Shown: one piece after another, positions 28,421-35,982 of the stretch
Numbering within the stretch: the first letter of the stretch is position 1
Layout of the letters: the number at the start of each line of letters is the position of its first letter
Assembly (NCBI GenBank): GCA_003524435.1
Contig: DQHP01000027.1
Location: forward strand, 1 to 64,000
Source of the DNA: Microbacterium sp.
GTDB lineage: Bacteria > Actinomycetota > Actinomycetes > Actinomycetales > Microbacteriaceae
Direction of reading: 5' to 3'
Length of the DNA: 64,000 nucleotides
Notes under the pieces: model-generated
The model's database searches: none
The model's input: the letters and a program-made list of their open reading frames with translations, nothing else
Told to the model about the DNA's origin: nothing
Position numbers and translations under genes: made by a program

Positions 28421-28450
28421 TGCGCTCCACTTTACTCCACTTTGCTCCAC
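28421..28450 (-). promoter_or_regulatory. MraZ boxes upstream of mraZ
   Basis: CTCCAC occurs at 28425-28430, 28435-28440 and 28445-28450, each within tttNctccac or its variant. On the coding strand this reads GTGGAG-caaa-GTGGAG-taaa-GTGGAG. MraZ binds direct repeats with AAAGTG-like cores in other bacteria, which matches (AAAGTGG appears twice). A TATATC hexamer at 28459-28454 could be the -10, putting the boxes over the transcription start. Confidence 0.7.
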
Positions 28451-28560
28451 ATTGATATAAGCAAACGAAGACATCGTTGCATATGGCGTGGACGCATCAC
28501 AAAAATTCCGCGTGATTACGCGGCGGAGGCACCAGATTCATTGGTGGAGGAAAAAAAGAA

Positions 28561-28589
28561 AGGCCCGGATGCAGAATGCATCCGGGCCT
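28561..28589 (-). terminator. Intrinsic terminator of the DUF3040 gene
   Basis: A perfect 13-bp stem (28561-28573 with 28577-28589; core ggcccggatgca) with a 3-base loop. On the minus strand it is followed by a T-rich run (tttcttttttt). It lies 13 bases past the DUF3040 stop and insulates that gene from the mraZ promoter. Confidence 0.9.
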
Positions 28590-28602
28590 GAAAAGTGGTG
28601 GG

Positions 28603-28992
28603 TCAACTACCGTCTTGACGGCGATCCCATCGATCGTTCATACGATCCATAAATGACGGGGAGCTTTGTGGCGACTTTGCCGGGGCTCCGTTTCGCACGG
28701 GTGACGGACCAGTTCGTCGCACCGGCGTGGCCGCAAGAATGACGCCAAAGAGCATCGCAGCAAAACCGATGACTCCGACGATGATGCTGCCGACAGCGCC
28801 CAGCTGGCCGCCCAGGGCAACGGCAGCGACGAGCGCGCCGACGCCGACTAGCAACAGCACCGCACCGTAGACGAGATTGCGGTAACTGAGTGTGCGGTCC
28901 CCTGAGGGCGCGCTGACGATATCGGCGTCGTTGTGGAGGAGATGGCGTTCCATCTCATCCAGCAGACGCTGCTCCTGCTCCGACAGTGGCAT
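28603..28992 (-). CDS. DUF3040 family membrane protein
   Basis: Family of unknown function found next to mraZ in many actinobacteria. 129 residues: the signature head MPLSEQEQRLLDEMERHL, two hydrophobic segments (NLVYGAVLLLVGVGALVAAVAL and AVGSIIVGVIGFAAMLFGVIL), and a basic Pro/Ser-rich C-terminal tail ending in RMNDRWDRRQDGS. AGGGGG lies upstream of the ATG. It is followed by a strong terminator, so it is a single-gene unit divergent from idsA. Confidence 0.9.
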   Translation of the reverse strand: MPLSEQEQRLLDEMERHLLHNDADIVSAPSGDRTLSYRNLVYGAVLLLVGVGALVAAVALGGQLGAVGSIIVGVIGFAAMLFGVILAATPVRRTGPSPVRNGAPAKSPQSSPSFMDRMNDRWDRRQDGS

Positions 28993-29065
28993 GACGCCCC
29001 CTTTGGTTCTGTGTCTTTCATTCTACGCTTGGAATCCGGTCGAGGCTAGCGATCGGCTGAGAACC

Positions 29066-29071
29066 TAAGCT
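29066..29071 (+). promoter_or_regulatory. Leaderless -10 of the polyprenyl synthase gene
   Basis: TAAGCT is followed by 7 bases (gaatatc) and the GTG at 29079; no ribosome-binding site is visible. Confidence 0.5.
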
Positions 29072-29078
29072 GAATATC

Positions 29079-30167
29079 GTGCCTTCCCCTTCCCAAGTCC
29101 AGGATGCCATCACAGCCCACCTGGCGCACTTCTTAAAAACCGTCAGTGCGGAGTCTGCCGAGTACGGCCCTGATGCGGCGTTATTCATTGATGCTGCCGC
29201 CCACACGCTACAGGGTGGAAAGCGATTGCGCGCCCGCTTTTGCCACTCAGGGTGGCGCGCGGTGGCACGCTTCGCAGATCGTGGCGCCACGGAAAGCGCT
29301 GCTCTGTGGGATCTCTGCTCCGCGCTTGAGATCTTCCAGTCTGCCGCGCTCGTGCACGATGACCTGATCGATAACTCTGATACTCGGCGCGGGCGCCCGG
29401 CGGCACACCGCGCGTTGGAGAGCGACCACCGCGCCCTGGAATGGGCCGGCGACGGCGAGGCGTTCGGGCGCGCCGCAGCCATCCTCCTGGGAGACCTCCT
29501 CGTTGCGTGGAGCGACGATCTGTTGGAGCAATCGCTCTTCACCCATCCGAATGCACACTCCGTGCGGTTGGAGTATGCCCGGATGCGGCGCGGCGTCACA
29601 ACCGGGCAGTTCCTTGACATCGCAGAAGAATCGGCATGGCGGGGCAACCCGGATGCGGAGCATGCCGATCGAGCGCTACGGGTCGCATTGCTGAAATCCG
29701 CGCGCTACAGCATTGAGCAACCACTACTGCTCGGGGCATTGCTCGCTGGTGCAGACGAGGCCCAACAGGATGCCCTTCGAGCGTTCGGCCGCCCGGTGGG
29801 GATGGCTTTCCAACTGCGCGATGACGTGCTCGGAGTTTTCGGCGACGAGTCAGCTACCGGAAAACCTGCCGGCGATGACCTGCGCGAAGGAAAGCGCACC
29901 GTATTAGTCGCGCTGGCGCGAGAGGGACTGGACGCTCCCGCCCGTCGCCTGCTCGATGAACTTCTCGGTGATCCACAACTGAGCCCAGATCAAGTCGCTG
30001 CACTACAGGCGACGATCCGGCACTCTAGCGCGCTGGCTCGGGTGGAAGAAAAGATCACGGCCTATGCGCAGGAGGCTGACCGGGCACTTTCAGGTGCACG
30101 TTTGGATAATGCCTCCGTCAGCGAACTGCGTGAGCTCGCGCGCGCGGCGACCGTGCGCACGGCGTAA
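29079..30167 (+). CDS. Polyprenyl (geranylgeranyl-type) diphosphate synthase
   Basis: Condenses isopentenyl diphosphate with allylic diphosphates. 362 residues with LQGGKRLRARF, the first aspartate-rich motif DDLIDNSDTRRGRP (94-107) and the second region QLRDDVLGVFGD (about 245-256) that binds magnesium. Bulky residues just before the first motif (EIFQSAALVHDD) fit a short-chain (C15-C20) product, but product length cannot be fixed from sequence. It is the counterpart of Mycobacterium idsA2 (Rv2173) by position next to an Rv2175c homologue. The start is a GTG with a leaderless-type -10. Confidence 0.9.
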   Translation: MPSPSQVQDAITAHLAHFLKTVSAESAEYGPDAALFIDAAAHTLQGGKRLRARFCHSGWRAVARFADRGATESAALWDLCSALEIFQSAALVHDDLIDNSDTRRGRPAAHRALESDHRALEWAGDGEAFGRAAAILLGDLLVAWSDDLLEQSLFTHPNAHSVRLEYARMRRGVTTGQFLDIAEESAWRGNPDAEHADRALRVALLKSARYSIEQPLLLGALLAGADEAQQDALRAFGRPVGMAFQLRDDVLGVFGDESATGKPAGDDLREGKRTVLVALAREGLDAPARRLLDELLGDPQLSPDQVAALQATIRHSSALARVEEKITAYAQEADRALSGARLDNASVSELRELARAATVRTA

Positions 30168-30201
30168 ACCGCGTCATCGGTAACGCCTAGTTCGCATGGA
30201 C

Positions 30202-30552
30202 TCAGCCGAGCGTGCGTGCCACACGACGGACCGAGCTTTTGTGCCCGTCGAGAAGAGCGGCAATCGGCGTGCGCCCGAGTTCGTCGTTTTCGCCCAGCAG
30301 CCAGTCGATGATTTCGTCGTCGCTGAGGCCTGCGTCGGCGAGCACGATGATCGTCCCCCGCAGCGACGAGAGCGGCTGGCCCTCAGCGATAAACACTGAC
30401 GGTACCGCGAACTTTCCTTCTCGCGTTGAACCGACGAGGTACTGTTCCGCGATGAGTCGGCGCACACGACCCAGCGGCTCATCGAGGATCTCGACCAGAT
30501 CTGGCATCGTCAGCCAGGTGATGGCCATGGTTTCGGGAACAGTCTCAGACAC
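30202..30552 (-). CDS. Rv2175c-family DNA-binding protein
   Basis: Small winged-helix-like DNA-binding protein. In Mycobacterium the homologue is a substrate of the kinase PknL, phosphorylated on a threonine in its N-terminal tail. 116 residues: an N-terminal helix-turn-helix (WLTMPDLVEILDEPLGRVRRL, about 13-33), SVFIAEGQPLSSLRGTI, then a helical C-terminus (LSDDEIIDWLLGENDELG). The N-terminus here contains Thr4, Thr8 and Thr12. The start is the GTG at 30552, with an ATG at codon 9 as alternative. A PASTA kinase is encoded 1.2 kb away, as in Mycobacterium. Confidence 0.88.
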   Translation of the reverse strand: MSETVPETMAITWLTMPDLVEILDEPLGRVRRLIAEQYLVGSTREGKFAVPSVFIAEGQPLSSLRGTIIVLADAGLSDDEIIDWLLGENDELGRTPIAALLDGHKSSVRRVARTLG

Positions 30553-30597
30553 GATTCGACTATCTCACCTCCCGGCCCGCATCGCACATCGTCAATG

Positions 30598-30633
30598 CAT
30601 TCACGCCAGTCACATTTGTCACATCAGTCACTT
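30598..30633. repeat. Four 9-bp tandem units with a TCAC core
   Basis: Successive 9-mers cattcacgc, cagtcacat, ttgtcacat and cagtcactt all have TCAC at positions 4-7. A TTGACA hexamer follows at 30637-30642. The array lies in the 138-base divergent region between the Rv2175c-like gene and the LysM gene and looks like a regulator-binding array. Confidence 0.5.
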
Positions 30634-30690
30634 TGGTTGACATCTATATACATCCGTGTCAGCGTTTTATGTGTCCTTAAGGGGGGAACC

Positions 30691-31686
30691 TTGCGACCAA
30701 ACAGCAGTCACAGCCGTACCCGAAACGCTCAGATCGGCGTTCCTGCCGCTCTTGTCGGCGTTCTCGCCAGCGCCTTCAGCGCAGGGCCCGCCGCAGCCGC
30801 AGCACCAATCCATACGGAATCACGTCAACAGGTGACATCAACACCACAACCCCTGTCGGCAGCATCGGCTCCCAAGCCCAAGACATCTGCTCCCATCGCC
30901 AGCGTTTACACCGTGGTCGCAGGCGACACGCTCTTTAGTATCGCGCGCAAGTACGGCATATCGCTTGACGCGATCCTGTCTGCAAACGGCCTGACCCGAG
31001 ATTCGATCATCTATCCCGGTCAGACACTTACAGTTTCCGCCGTTCAGGCACCCGCCAGGCCGGCGCCAGCTCCGGCTCCGGCCGCAGCCGACACGACGCA
31101 CACTGTGGTGGCTGGAGACACACTCTTCGCACTGGCGCAGAGGTATGACACGTCTGTCGATGCACTATTTGCAGCAAATGGGCTGAGTCCATCATCGATC
31201 ATCTATCCGGGGCAAAAGCTCATTGTGAAAGTTGCTGAGCCAACACCCGCTTCGCCTTCGGACGCACCGAAGGCTGCGACCCTGAACGCGCCGCAGGCAG
31301 AAAACGCCACCATGATTATTCGCATCGGGCGCGAACTCGGCGTCTCAGATCGAGGCATCGCGATCGCGCTGTCAACATCAATGGTCGAATCATGGTTGCG
31401 AAATCTCGATTGGGGCGACCGCGACTCCCTGGGACTCTTCCAGCAGCGTCCAAGCACCGGTTGGGGCACCGAGGAACAGATCATGAACCGTGATCGCAGC
31501 ATCCGGGTCTTCTTCGGCGGCTCAAACGACCCGAACGGAACAAACTCTCGCGGGCTCCTGGACGTCGCCGGCTGGGAGAAAATGACTTTCAGCGATGCCG
31601 CACAGGCGGTGCAGGTCTCGGCATATCCCGAGCGTTATGGCCAGTGGGAAGCCCAGGCCTACGACTGGCTTGCACTTTACGGTTGA
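30691..31686 (+). CDS. Secreted LysM protein with lysozyme-like C-terminal domain
   Basis: Extracellular peptidoglycan-binding protein. The start is taken as the TTG at 30691, 5 bases after a strong AAGGGGGG, giving 331 residues and a clean signal peptide (basic head, hydrophobic VPAALVGVLASAFSAGPAAAAA). Two LysM domains follow (YTVVAGDTLFSIARKYGIS and HTVVAGDTLFALAQRYDTS), joined by Pro/Ala linkers. The C-terminal about 120 residues (ALSTSMVESWLRN, GDRDSLGLFQQRPSTGWG) form a domain common in actinobacterial cell-wall hydrolases and presumed lysozyme- or transglycosylase-like; activity is inferred. It sits between the Rv2175c-like gene and the PASTA kinase, which senses wall fragments. Confidence 0.88.
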   Translation: MRPNSSHSRTRNAQIGVPAALVGVLASAFSAGPAAAAAPIHTESRQQVTSTPQPLSAASAPKPKTSAPIASVYTVVAGDTLFSIARKYGISLDAILSANGLTRDSIIYPGQTLTVSAVQAPARPAPAPAPAAADTTHTVVAGDTLFALAQRYDTSVDALFAANGLSPSSIIYPGQKLIVKVAEPTPASPSDAPKAATLNAPQAENATMIIRIGRELGVSDRGIAIALSTSMVESWLRNLDWGDRDSLGLFQQRPSTGWGTEEQIMNRDRSIRVFFGGSNDPNGTNSRGLLDVAGWEKMTFSDAAQAVQVSAYPERYGQWEAQAYDWLALYG

Positions 31687-31701
31687 TTTCTCCTGCCCGG
31701 A

Positions 31702-31740
31702 CTGCCAAAGGGGTGAGGCGTTCCCCGTTGTTTCAGGCAG
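31702..31740 (+). terminator. Weak hairpin after the LysM gene
   Basis: ctgcc (31702-31706) pairs with ggcag (31736-31740) and gggg (31710-31713) with cccc (31723-31726). The stem is interrupted and there is no clean T-tract, so the call is weak. Confidence 0.3.
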
Positions 31741-31747
31741 TTATTCA

Positions 31748-31753
31748 TAGACT
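31748..31753 (+). promoter_or_regulatory. Leaderless -10 of the PASTA kinase gene
   Basis: TAGACT is followed by 6 bases (ctgtac) and the GTG at 31760. There is no ribosome-binding site. Confidence 0.6.
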
Positions 31754-31759
31754 CTGTAC

Positions 31760-33700
31760 GTGACGACCAATCAGCAGGCCGACCCCCTCATCGGGAAGCT
31801 TGTCGACGGTCGGTATCGGGTGCGTGCGAGAATCGCCCGCGGCGGCATGGCCACCGTGTACGTCGCCACTGACCTACGACTCGAACGCCGCATCGCCCTA
31901 AAGGTGATGCACGGGCATCTCAGCGATGACTCCGTGTTCCAGAGTCGCTTCATTCAAGAAGCGCGCGCCGCCGCTCGTCTTGCAGATCCTCATGTCGTCA
32001 ACGTGTTCGATCAGGGGCAGGACGGCGAACTCGCTTATCTCGTCATGGAGTATCTCCCCGGGATCACCCTGCGCGAGCTCATGCGCGAACAGAAGCGTCT
32101 CTCGCTGTCCCAGACGATCACGATCATGGATGCGATCCTGGCTGGGCTTGCTGCAGCGCACAAGGCCAGCATCGTGCACCGTGATGTAAAGCCAGAGAAT
32201 GTCCTCCTTGCTGAGGATGGCCGAATCAAGATCGGTGACTTCGGTCTCGCACGCGCGACGACGGCAAACACCGCAACCGGCCAGCAGTTGCTCGGAACCA
32301 TCGCCTATCTGGCACCAGAACTCGTGACCAGAGGCACCGCCGACGCGCGCAGCGACATCTATGCGCTGGGAATCATGCTGTACGAGATGCTCGTGGGAGA
32401 GCAGCCGTACAAGGGCGAGCAGCCCATGCAGATCGCCTTCCAGCATGCGACCGAATCGGTGCCACGCCCCAGCGTGCGAAACCCCGGTGTGCCAGAGCAA
32501 CTCGACGAACTGGTTCTCTGGGCAACGGAAAAGTCTCCGGATGAGCGTCCTAACAATGCCCAAGAGATGCTTGATCGCCTGCGTGAAATCGAGCGAGATC
32601 TCGGTGTCTCCCCCGTTGCCGTAACGGCGGTCACCGCTCCGCTGCGCTCACAGAATGACTCTGAGGAGCTCACCAAGGTTCTGCCGTCGACGATGGTGAT
32701 TGAAGATCCCACCGGACCGATCGCCCAGCCCGTCGACAACGCCACACTCTTGCGCCGACGAACTTCAAAGCGTCGAGCCCGCGGCGCGTTCGTGCTCGCT
32801 CTCGTGCTCCTCCTGGCTGTTGTCGCTGGCGGTGTCGGATGGTGGTTCGGATCAGGGCCAGGCTCTCTCGTGGCGGTGCCCTCGGTGGCGGGCATGACCT
32901 ACGAAGACGCGGCAACAGCGCTCGAGACGGAAGGATTCGTTCCCGTCAAAGCGGAAGAAAGTTCCGTCGACGTTGAGCCCGGTATCGCGATCCGAAGTGA
33001 TCCAGGCGAGGGCGAGCGGCTAGATCAAGGCGTCGATGTCAGTGTGGTCATTTCCTCTGGCCCAGCTCCACGCGCCGTCGAAGCGCTCAACGGCATGACA
33101 GCCGATGAGGCACGCAGCTACCTCGACGAGCTCGGAATCACTGTCTCCGACGATGACCTTCTGCTGTACTCGAGGGCTGATGCCGGGGTTGTCATCAACG
33201 CCAGCGTCACACCGCGCGGTGGCGGCGATGACGTCGCCTGCGGTGAAGGATGCGACGTTTTCGAAGCCGACACCGCGCATCTGATCGTGTCCCTGGGTGG
33301 TCTCCCCGATGTCGTCGGGATGACGGCGTCCGAAGCTTCGAGCGCACTGGGCGAAAAGCAGATCAAGACGACAACGGCCGAAGAATACAACAACGACGTC
33401 GAAGAGGGTCTCGTCATCCGTACGAACGAGCGCGATGGCGGTGCAAACTGGCGGCCCGGCGACACGATGACGCTGGTGGTCTCGCTAGGACCGCAGTTGT
33501 TCGAAGTGCCCGACGTAACGGGAATGACTCGCGATGAAGCCGCTCAGGAACTGCGCGATAACGGTTTCGAGCCAGCATGGAATGCGCTCTGGAGCGCCCT
33601 CGCCGATGCCAATACTGAGGTCACCGGGACCGATCCTGCAGCCGGATCCATGCGTCGCTCTGGCAGCGAGGTCTACATGCAGATCACGGGAGTCCTCTAG
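31760..33700 (+). CDS. pknL: PASTA-domain Ser/Thr protein kinase (PknL-like)
   Basis: Transmembrane kinase linking cell-wall state to cytoplasmic phosphorylation. 646 residues: kinase domain (about 19-280) with GGMATVY, catalytic Lys48 (IALKVM), HRDVKPEN with Asp142, DFG at 160-162 and an activation loop with Thr168, Thr171 and Thr173; a transmembrane helix (about 342-363); then four PASTA repeats starting VPSVAGMTYEDA, EALNGMTADEA, LPDVVGMTASEA and VPDVTGMTRDEA. The second has a Gly/Cys-containing insertion (GGGDDVACGEGCDVF). By neighbours (idsA, Rv2175c, aroG) this is the PknL locus. The mycobacterial PknL lacks PASTA repeats, while corynebacterial PknL has them. Confidence 0.93.
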   Translation: MTTNQQADPLIGKLVDGRYRVRARIARGGMATVYVATDLRLERRIALKVMHGHLSDDSVFQSRFIQEARAAARLADPHVVNVFDQGQDGELAYLVMEYLPGITLRELMREQKRLSLSQTITIMDAILAGLAAAHKASIVHRDVKPENVLLAEDGRIKIGDFGLARATTANTATGQQLLGTIAYLAPELVTRGTADARSDIYALGIMLYEMLVGEQPYKGEQPMQIAFQHATESVPRPSVRNPGVPEQLDELVLWATEKSPDERPNNAQEMLDRLREIERDLGVSPVAVTAVTAPLRSQNDSEELTKVLPSTMVIEDPTGPIAQPVDNATLLRRRTSKRRARGAFVLALVLLLAVVAGGVGWWFGSGPGSLVAVPSVAGMTYEDAATALETEGFVPVKAEESSVDVEPGIAIRSDPGEGERLDQGVDVSVVISSGPAPRAVEALNGMTADEARSYLDELGITVSDDDLLLYSRADAGVVINASVTPRGGGDDVACGEGCDVFEADTAHLIVSLGGLPDVVGMTASEASSALGEKQIKTTTAEEYNNDVEEGLVIRTNERDGGANWRPGDTMTLVVSLGPQLFEVPDVTGMTRDEAAQELRDNGFEPAWNALWSALADANTEVTGTDPAAGSMRRSGSEVYMQITGVL

Positions 33701-33747
33701 CTCGGCCTGCCAGGCCCGTCAGGGCGCCTCCGCGCTGCTAAAGCGGG

Positions 33748-35088
33748 TCAGCGCTTCTCGAGCTCCTCAGCTACAAGGAACGCAAGCTCAAGGCTCTGCA
33801 TGTGGTTCAGGCGCGGATCGCAGAGGCTTTCATAGCGGGTCGCGAGGGCTGCCTCATCGATCTGCTCAGAACCACCAAGACACTCGGTGACATCATCGCC
33901 GGTGAGTTCTACATGGATGCCGCCGGGGAAGGTTCCCACGGCGCGATGCGCCTCGAAGAAGCCGCGCACCTCATCCACCACGTCGTCGAATCGACGTGTC
34001 TTGTAGCCCGTCGGCGTGGTGATTCCGTTACCGTGCATGGGGTCAGTCACCCACAACGGGGTCGCACCCGAATCACGCACGGCTTCCAACAGCGGCGGCA
34101 GAGCGTCGCGAATCTTTCCGGCACCCATGCGCGTGATGAACGTCAACCGACCGGGCTCACGGTTCGGGTCAAGCTTGTCGATGAGCTCCAGCGCGGTTTC
34201 CGGCGTCGTCGTCGGGCCGAGCTTCACACCGATGGGGTTACGGATCTTCGAGAAGTAATCGACGTGCGCGCCATCCAGGTCACGCGTGCGCTCTCCGATC
34301 CAAAGGAAGTGCGCCGAGGTGTTGTACGGCGTATCCGTGCGCGAATCGATCCGCGTCATTGGGCGCTCATAGTCCATGAGCAGGCCCTCGTGGCCGGTGA
34401 AGAACTCGACGCGCTTGAGCTCTTCGAAGTCTGCTCCGGCGGCCTCCATGAACTTGATGGCGCGATCGATCTCGGCTGCCATCCGTTCGTAGCGCTGATT
34501 AGCCGGGTTCTGTGCGAAGCCCTTGTTCCAGGAGTGCACCTCGCGAAGGTCGGCGAATCCACCCTGGGTGAATGCACGGATCAGGTTCAGCGTAGAAGCT
34601 GCGGTGTGGTACCCCTGCAGCAGACGATCGGGGTCAGGCTGACGCGAGCCCTCGGTGAAGTCGAAGCCGTTGACGATATCGCCACGGTACGCCGGAAGCG
34701 TGACGTCACCACGAGTCTCAGTATCGCTCGAGCGCGGCTTGGCGAACTGCCCGGCCATGCGGCCCATCTTGACGACGGGCATCGAAGCACCATATGTCAG
34801 TACAACAGCCATCTGCAGCACGGTTTTAATCCGGTTGCGGATCTGCTCTGCAGTCGCGCCGGCGAACGTCTCGGCGCAGTCACCACCCTGCAGCAAAAAG
34901 GCTTGACCGGATGCCGCGCGCGCCAAGCGATCACGAAGGTTATCAACCTCACCCGCGAACACAAGAGGCGGCATAGCGGCGATCTGCCGTGACACATCGG
35001 CCACGTGATCGACATCTGTCCAGATGGGCTGCTGCTTGATAGGGAGGCTACGCCAGGCGTCAAGTGCGGCGTCGTGCTGCTGAGGCAT
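33748..35088 (-). CDS. aroG: Class II 3-deoxy-7-phosphoheptulonate synthase
   Basis: First step of the shikimate pathway: phosphoenolpyruvate plus erythrose 4-phosphate give DAHP. 446 residues of the plant-like AroA-II type with QQPIWTDVDHV near the N-terminus, LLQGGDCAETFAG, KMGRMAGQFAKPRS, THFLWIGERTR-like AHFLWIGERTRDLDG, KLGPTT, RMGAGK, WVTDPMHGN and VELTGDDVTECLGG. The ATG at 35088 is preceded by TAAGCT at 6 bases and no ribosome-binding site, a leaderless arrangement. It converges on the kinase gene with 47 bases between the stops and no clear terminator. Confidence 0.95.
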   Translation of the reverse strand: MPQQHDAALDAWRSLPIKQQPIWTDVDHVADVSRQIAAMPPLVFAGEVDNLRDRLARAASGQAFLLQGGDCAETFAGATAEQIRNRIKTVLQMAVVLTYGASMPVVKMGRMAGQFAKPRSSDTETRGDVTLPAYRGDIVNGFDFTEGSRQPDPDRLLQGYHTAASTLNLIRAFTQGGFADLREVHSWNKGFAQNPANQRYERMAAEIDRAIKFMEAAGADFEELKRVEFFTGHEGLLMDYERPMTRIDSRTDTPYNTSAHFLWIGERTRDLDGAHVDYFSKIRNPIGVKLGPTTTPETALELIDKLDPNREPGRLTFITRMGAGKIRDALPPLLEAVRDSGATPLWVTDPMHGNGITTPTGYKTRRFDDVVDEVRGFFEAHRAVGTFPGGIHVELTGDDVTECLGGSEQIDEAALATRYESLCDPRLNHMQSLELAFLVAEELEKR

Positions 35089-35094
35089 TTACCC

Positions 35095-35100
35095 AGCTTA
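35095..35100 (-). promoter_or_regulatory. Leaderless -10 of aroG
   Basis: On the minus strand TAAGCT, then gggtaa (6 bases), then ATG. There is no Shine-Dalgarno sequence. Confidence 0.6.
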
Positions 35101-35126
35101 CTGGCCGCCAGCGGCGTGTTTCACCG

Positions 35127-35813
35127 TCATGAACGCTGTGGCATTCGGTTCTTGACTGACGACGCATACACGTCGTCATACTCTTGCTCTCCCAGACGCT
35201 GTAGCGCGACCATGATCTCGTCGGTGACCGATCGCAAAATGTAGCGGTCGTTCTCCATGCCCGCATAGCGAGAGAAGTCCAGCGGTTCGCCGATGACAAT
35301 CCCCACGCGCACAAGACGCGGCACAGCCTGACCTATTGGCATCGCTGTGTCGGTATCGACCATGATCACCGGAACCACCGGGACCTTGGCCTCAAGCGCC
35401 ATCCGTGCGAGGCCTGTGCGCCCGCGGTAGAGCTTGCCGTCAGGGCTACGGGTTCCTTCCGGATAGATGCCGAGAAGATCGCCGCGACCGAGCACTTGCA
35501 GCCCCGTGTTGAGCGACGCCTCAGAGGCTTTTCCGCCCGAACGATCGATGGGGATCTGGCCGGTTGCCTTCATGAACTGCTTCGTTGCCCACCCTTTGAG
35601 ACCGCGCCCGGTGAAGTAGTCGCTCTTCGCCAGAAAGGACATCCGCCGATCGATCAGGAGCGGCAGAAACACCGAATCCGAGACCGACAAGTGATTGCTC
35701 GCGAGGATCGCGCCTCCGTTGCGGGGCACGTTGTCGCGCCCCACGATCCAAGGCCGAAAGATTGCCTTGACGATGGGGCCAACCACCACGTACTTCATCA
35801 GCCAATAGAACAT
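35127..35813 (-). CDS. PlsC-type lysophospholipid acyltransferase
   Basis: Acylates lysophosphatidate or a related lysolipid. 228 residues from the ATG at 35813 (MFYWLMKYVVVGP), which matches where mycobacterial Rv2182c-type homologues begin; a GTG at 35852 is the alternative. Acyltransferase motifs: NHLSVSD (H-x4-D catalytic pair), the GQIPIDRSGGKAS block, YPEGTRSPDGKLY and VPVVPVIMV. It is divergent from a FadD-type acyl-CoA ligase, suggesting shared use of acyl-CoA. TAGACT lies 8 bases before the ATG. Confidence 0.9.
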   Translation of the reverse strand: MFYWLMKYVVVGPIVKAIFRPWIVGRDNVPRNGGAILASNHLSVSDSVFLPLLIDRRMSFLAKSDYFTGRGLKGWATKQFMKATGQIPIDRSGGKASEASLNTGLQVLGRGDLLGIYPEGTRSPDGKLYRGRTGLARMALEAKVPVVPVIMVDTDTAMPIGQAVPRLVRVGIVIGEPLDFSRYAGMENDRYILRSVTDEIMVALQRLGEQEYDDVYASSVKNRMPQRS

Positions 35814-35821
35814 CGTCACGA

Positions 35822-35827
35822 AGTCTA
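35822..35827 (-). promoter_or_regulatory. Possible -10 of the acyltransferase gene
   Basis: TAGACT on the minus strand with 8 bases to the ATG at 35813, so the leader would be only one or two bases or absent. Confidence 0.4.
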
Positions 35828-35935
35828 TCCCCGCGCGCACGACTCCCCGCACCGGTCACGCCAGGTCTGAGACTGAGTTTCATCTTTTTTGCAACTTACT
35901 CCCAGATTGGCCCTCTTCCGCATTCGGTTGTGCCT

Positions 35936-35941
35936 TAGACT
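35936..35941 (+). promoter_or_regulatory. -10 of the acyl-CoA ligase gene
   Basis: TAGACT lies 41 bases before the GTG at 35983, implying a leader of about 35 bases that carries the AAAGGAG ribosome-binding site. The same hexamer appears in several other promoters of the window. Confidence 0.4.
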
Positions 35942-35982
35942 CTGTGGGAAAGCCGTACCCGACCGGTGCCAAAGGAGTTGCC

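Noticed and set aside
30637..30642. TTGACA as the -35 of the LysM gene
   Set aside because: No acceptable -10 lies 16-19 bases downstream; TTTTAT is 22 bases away. It was kept only as part of the repeat array.
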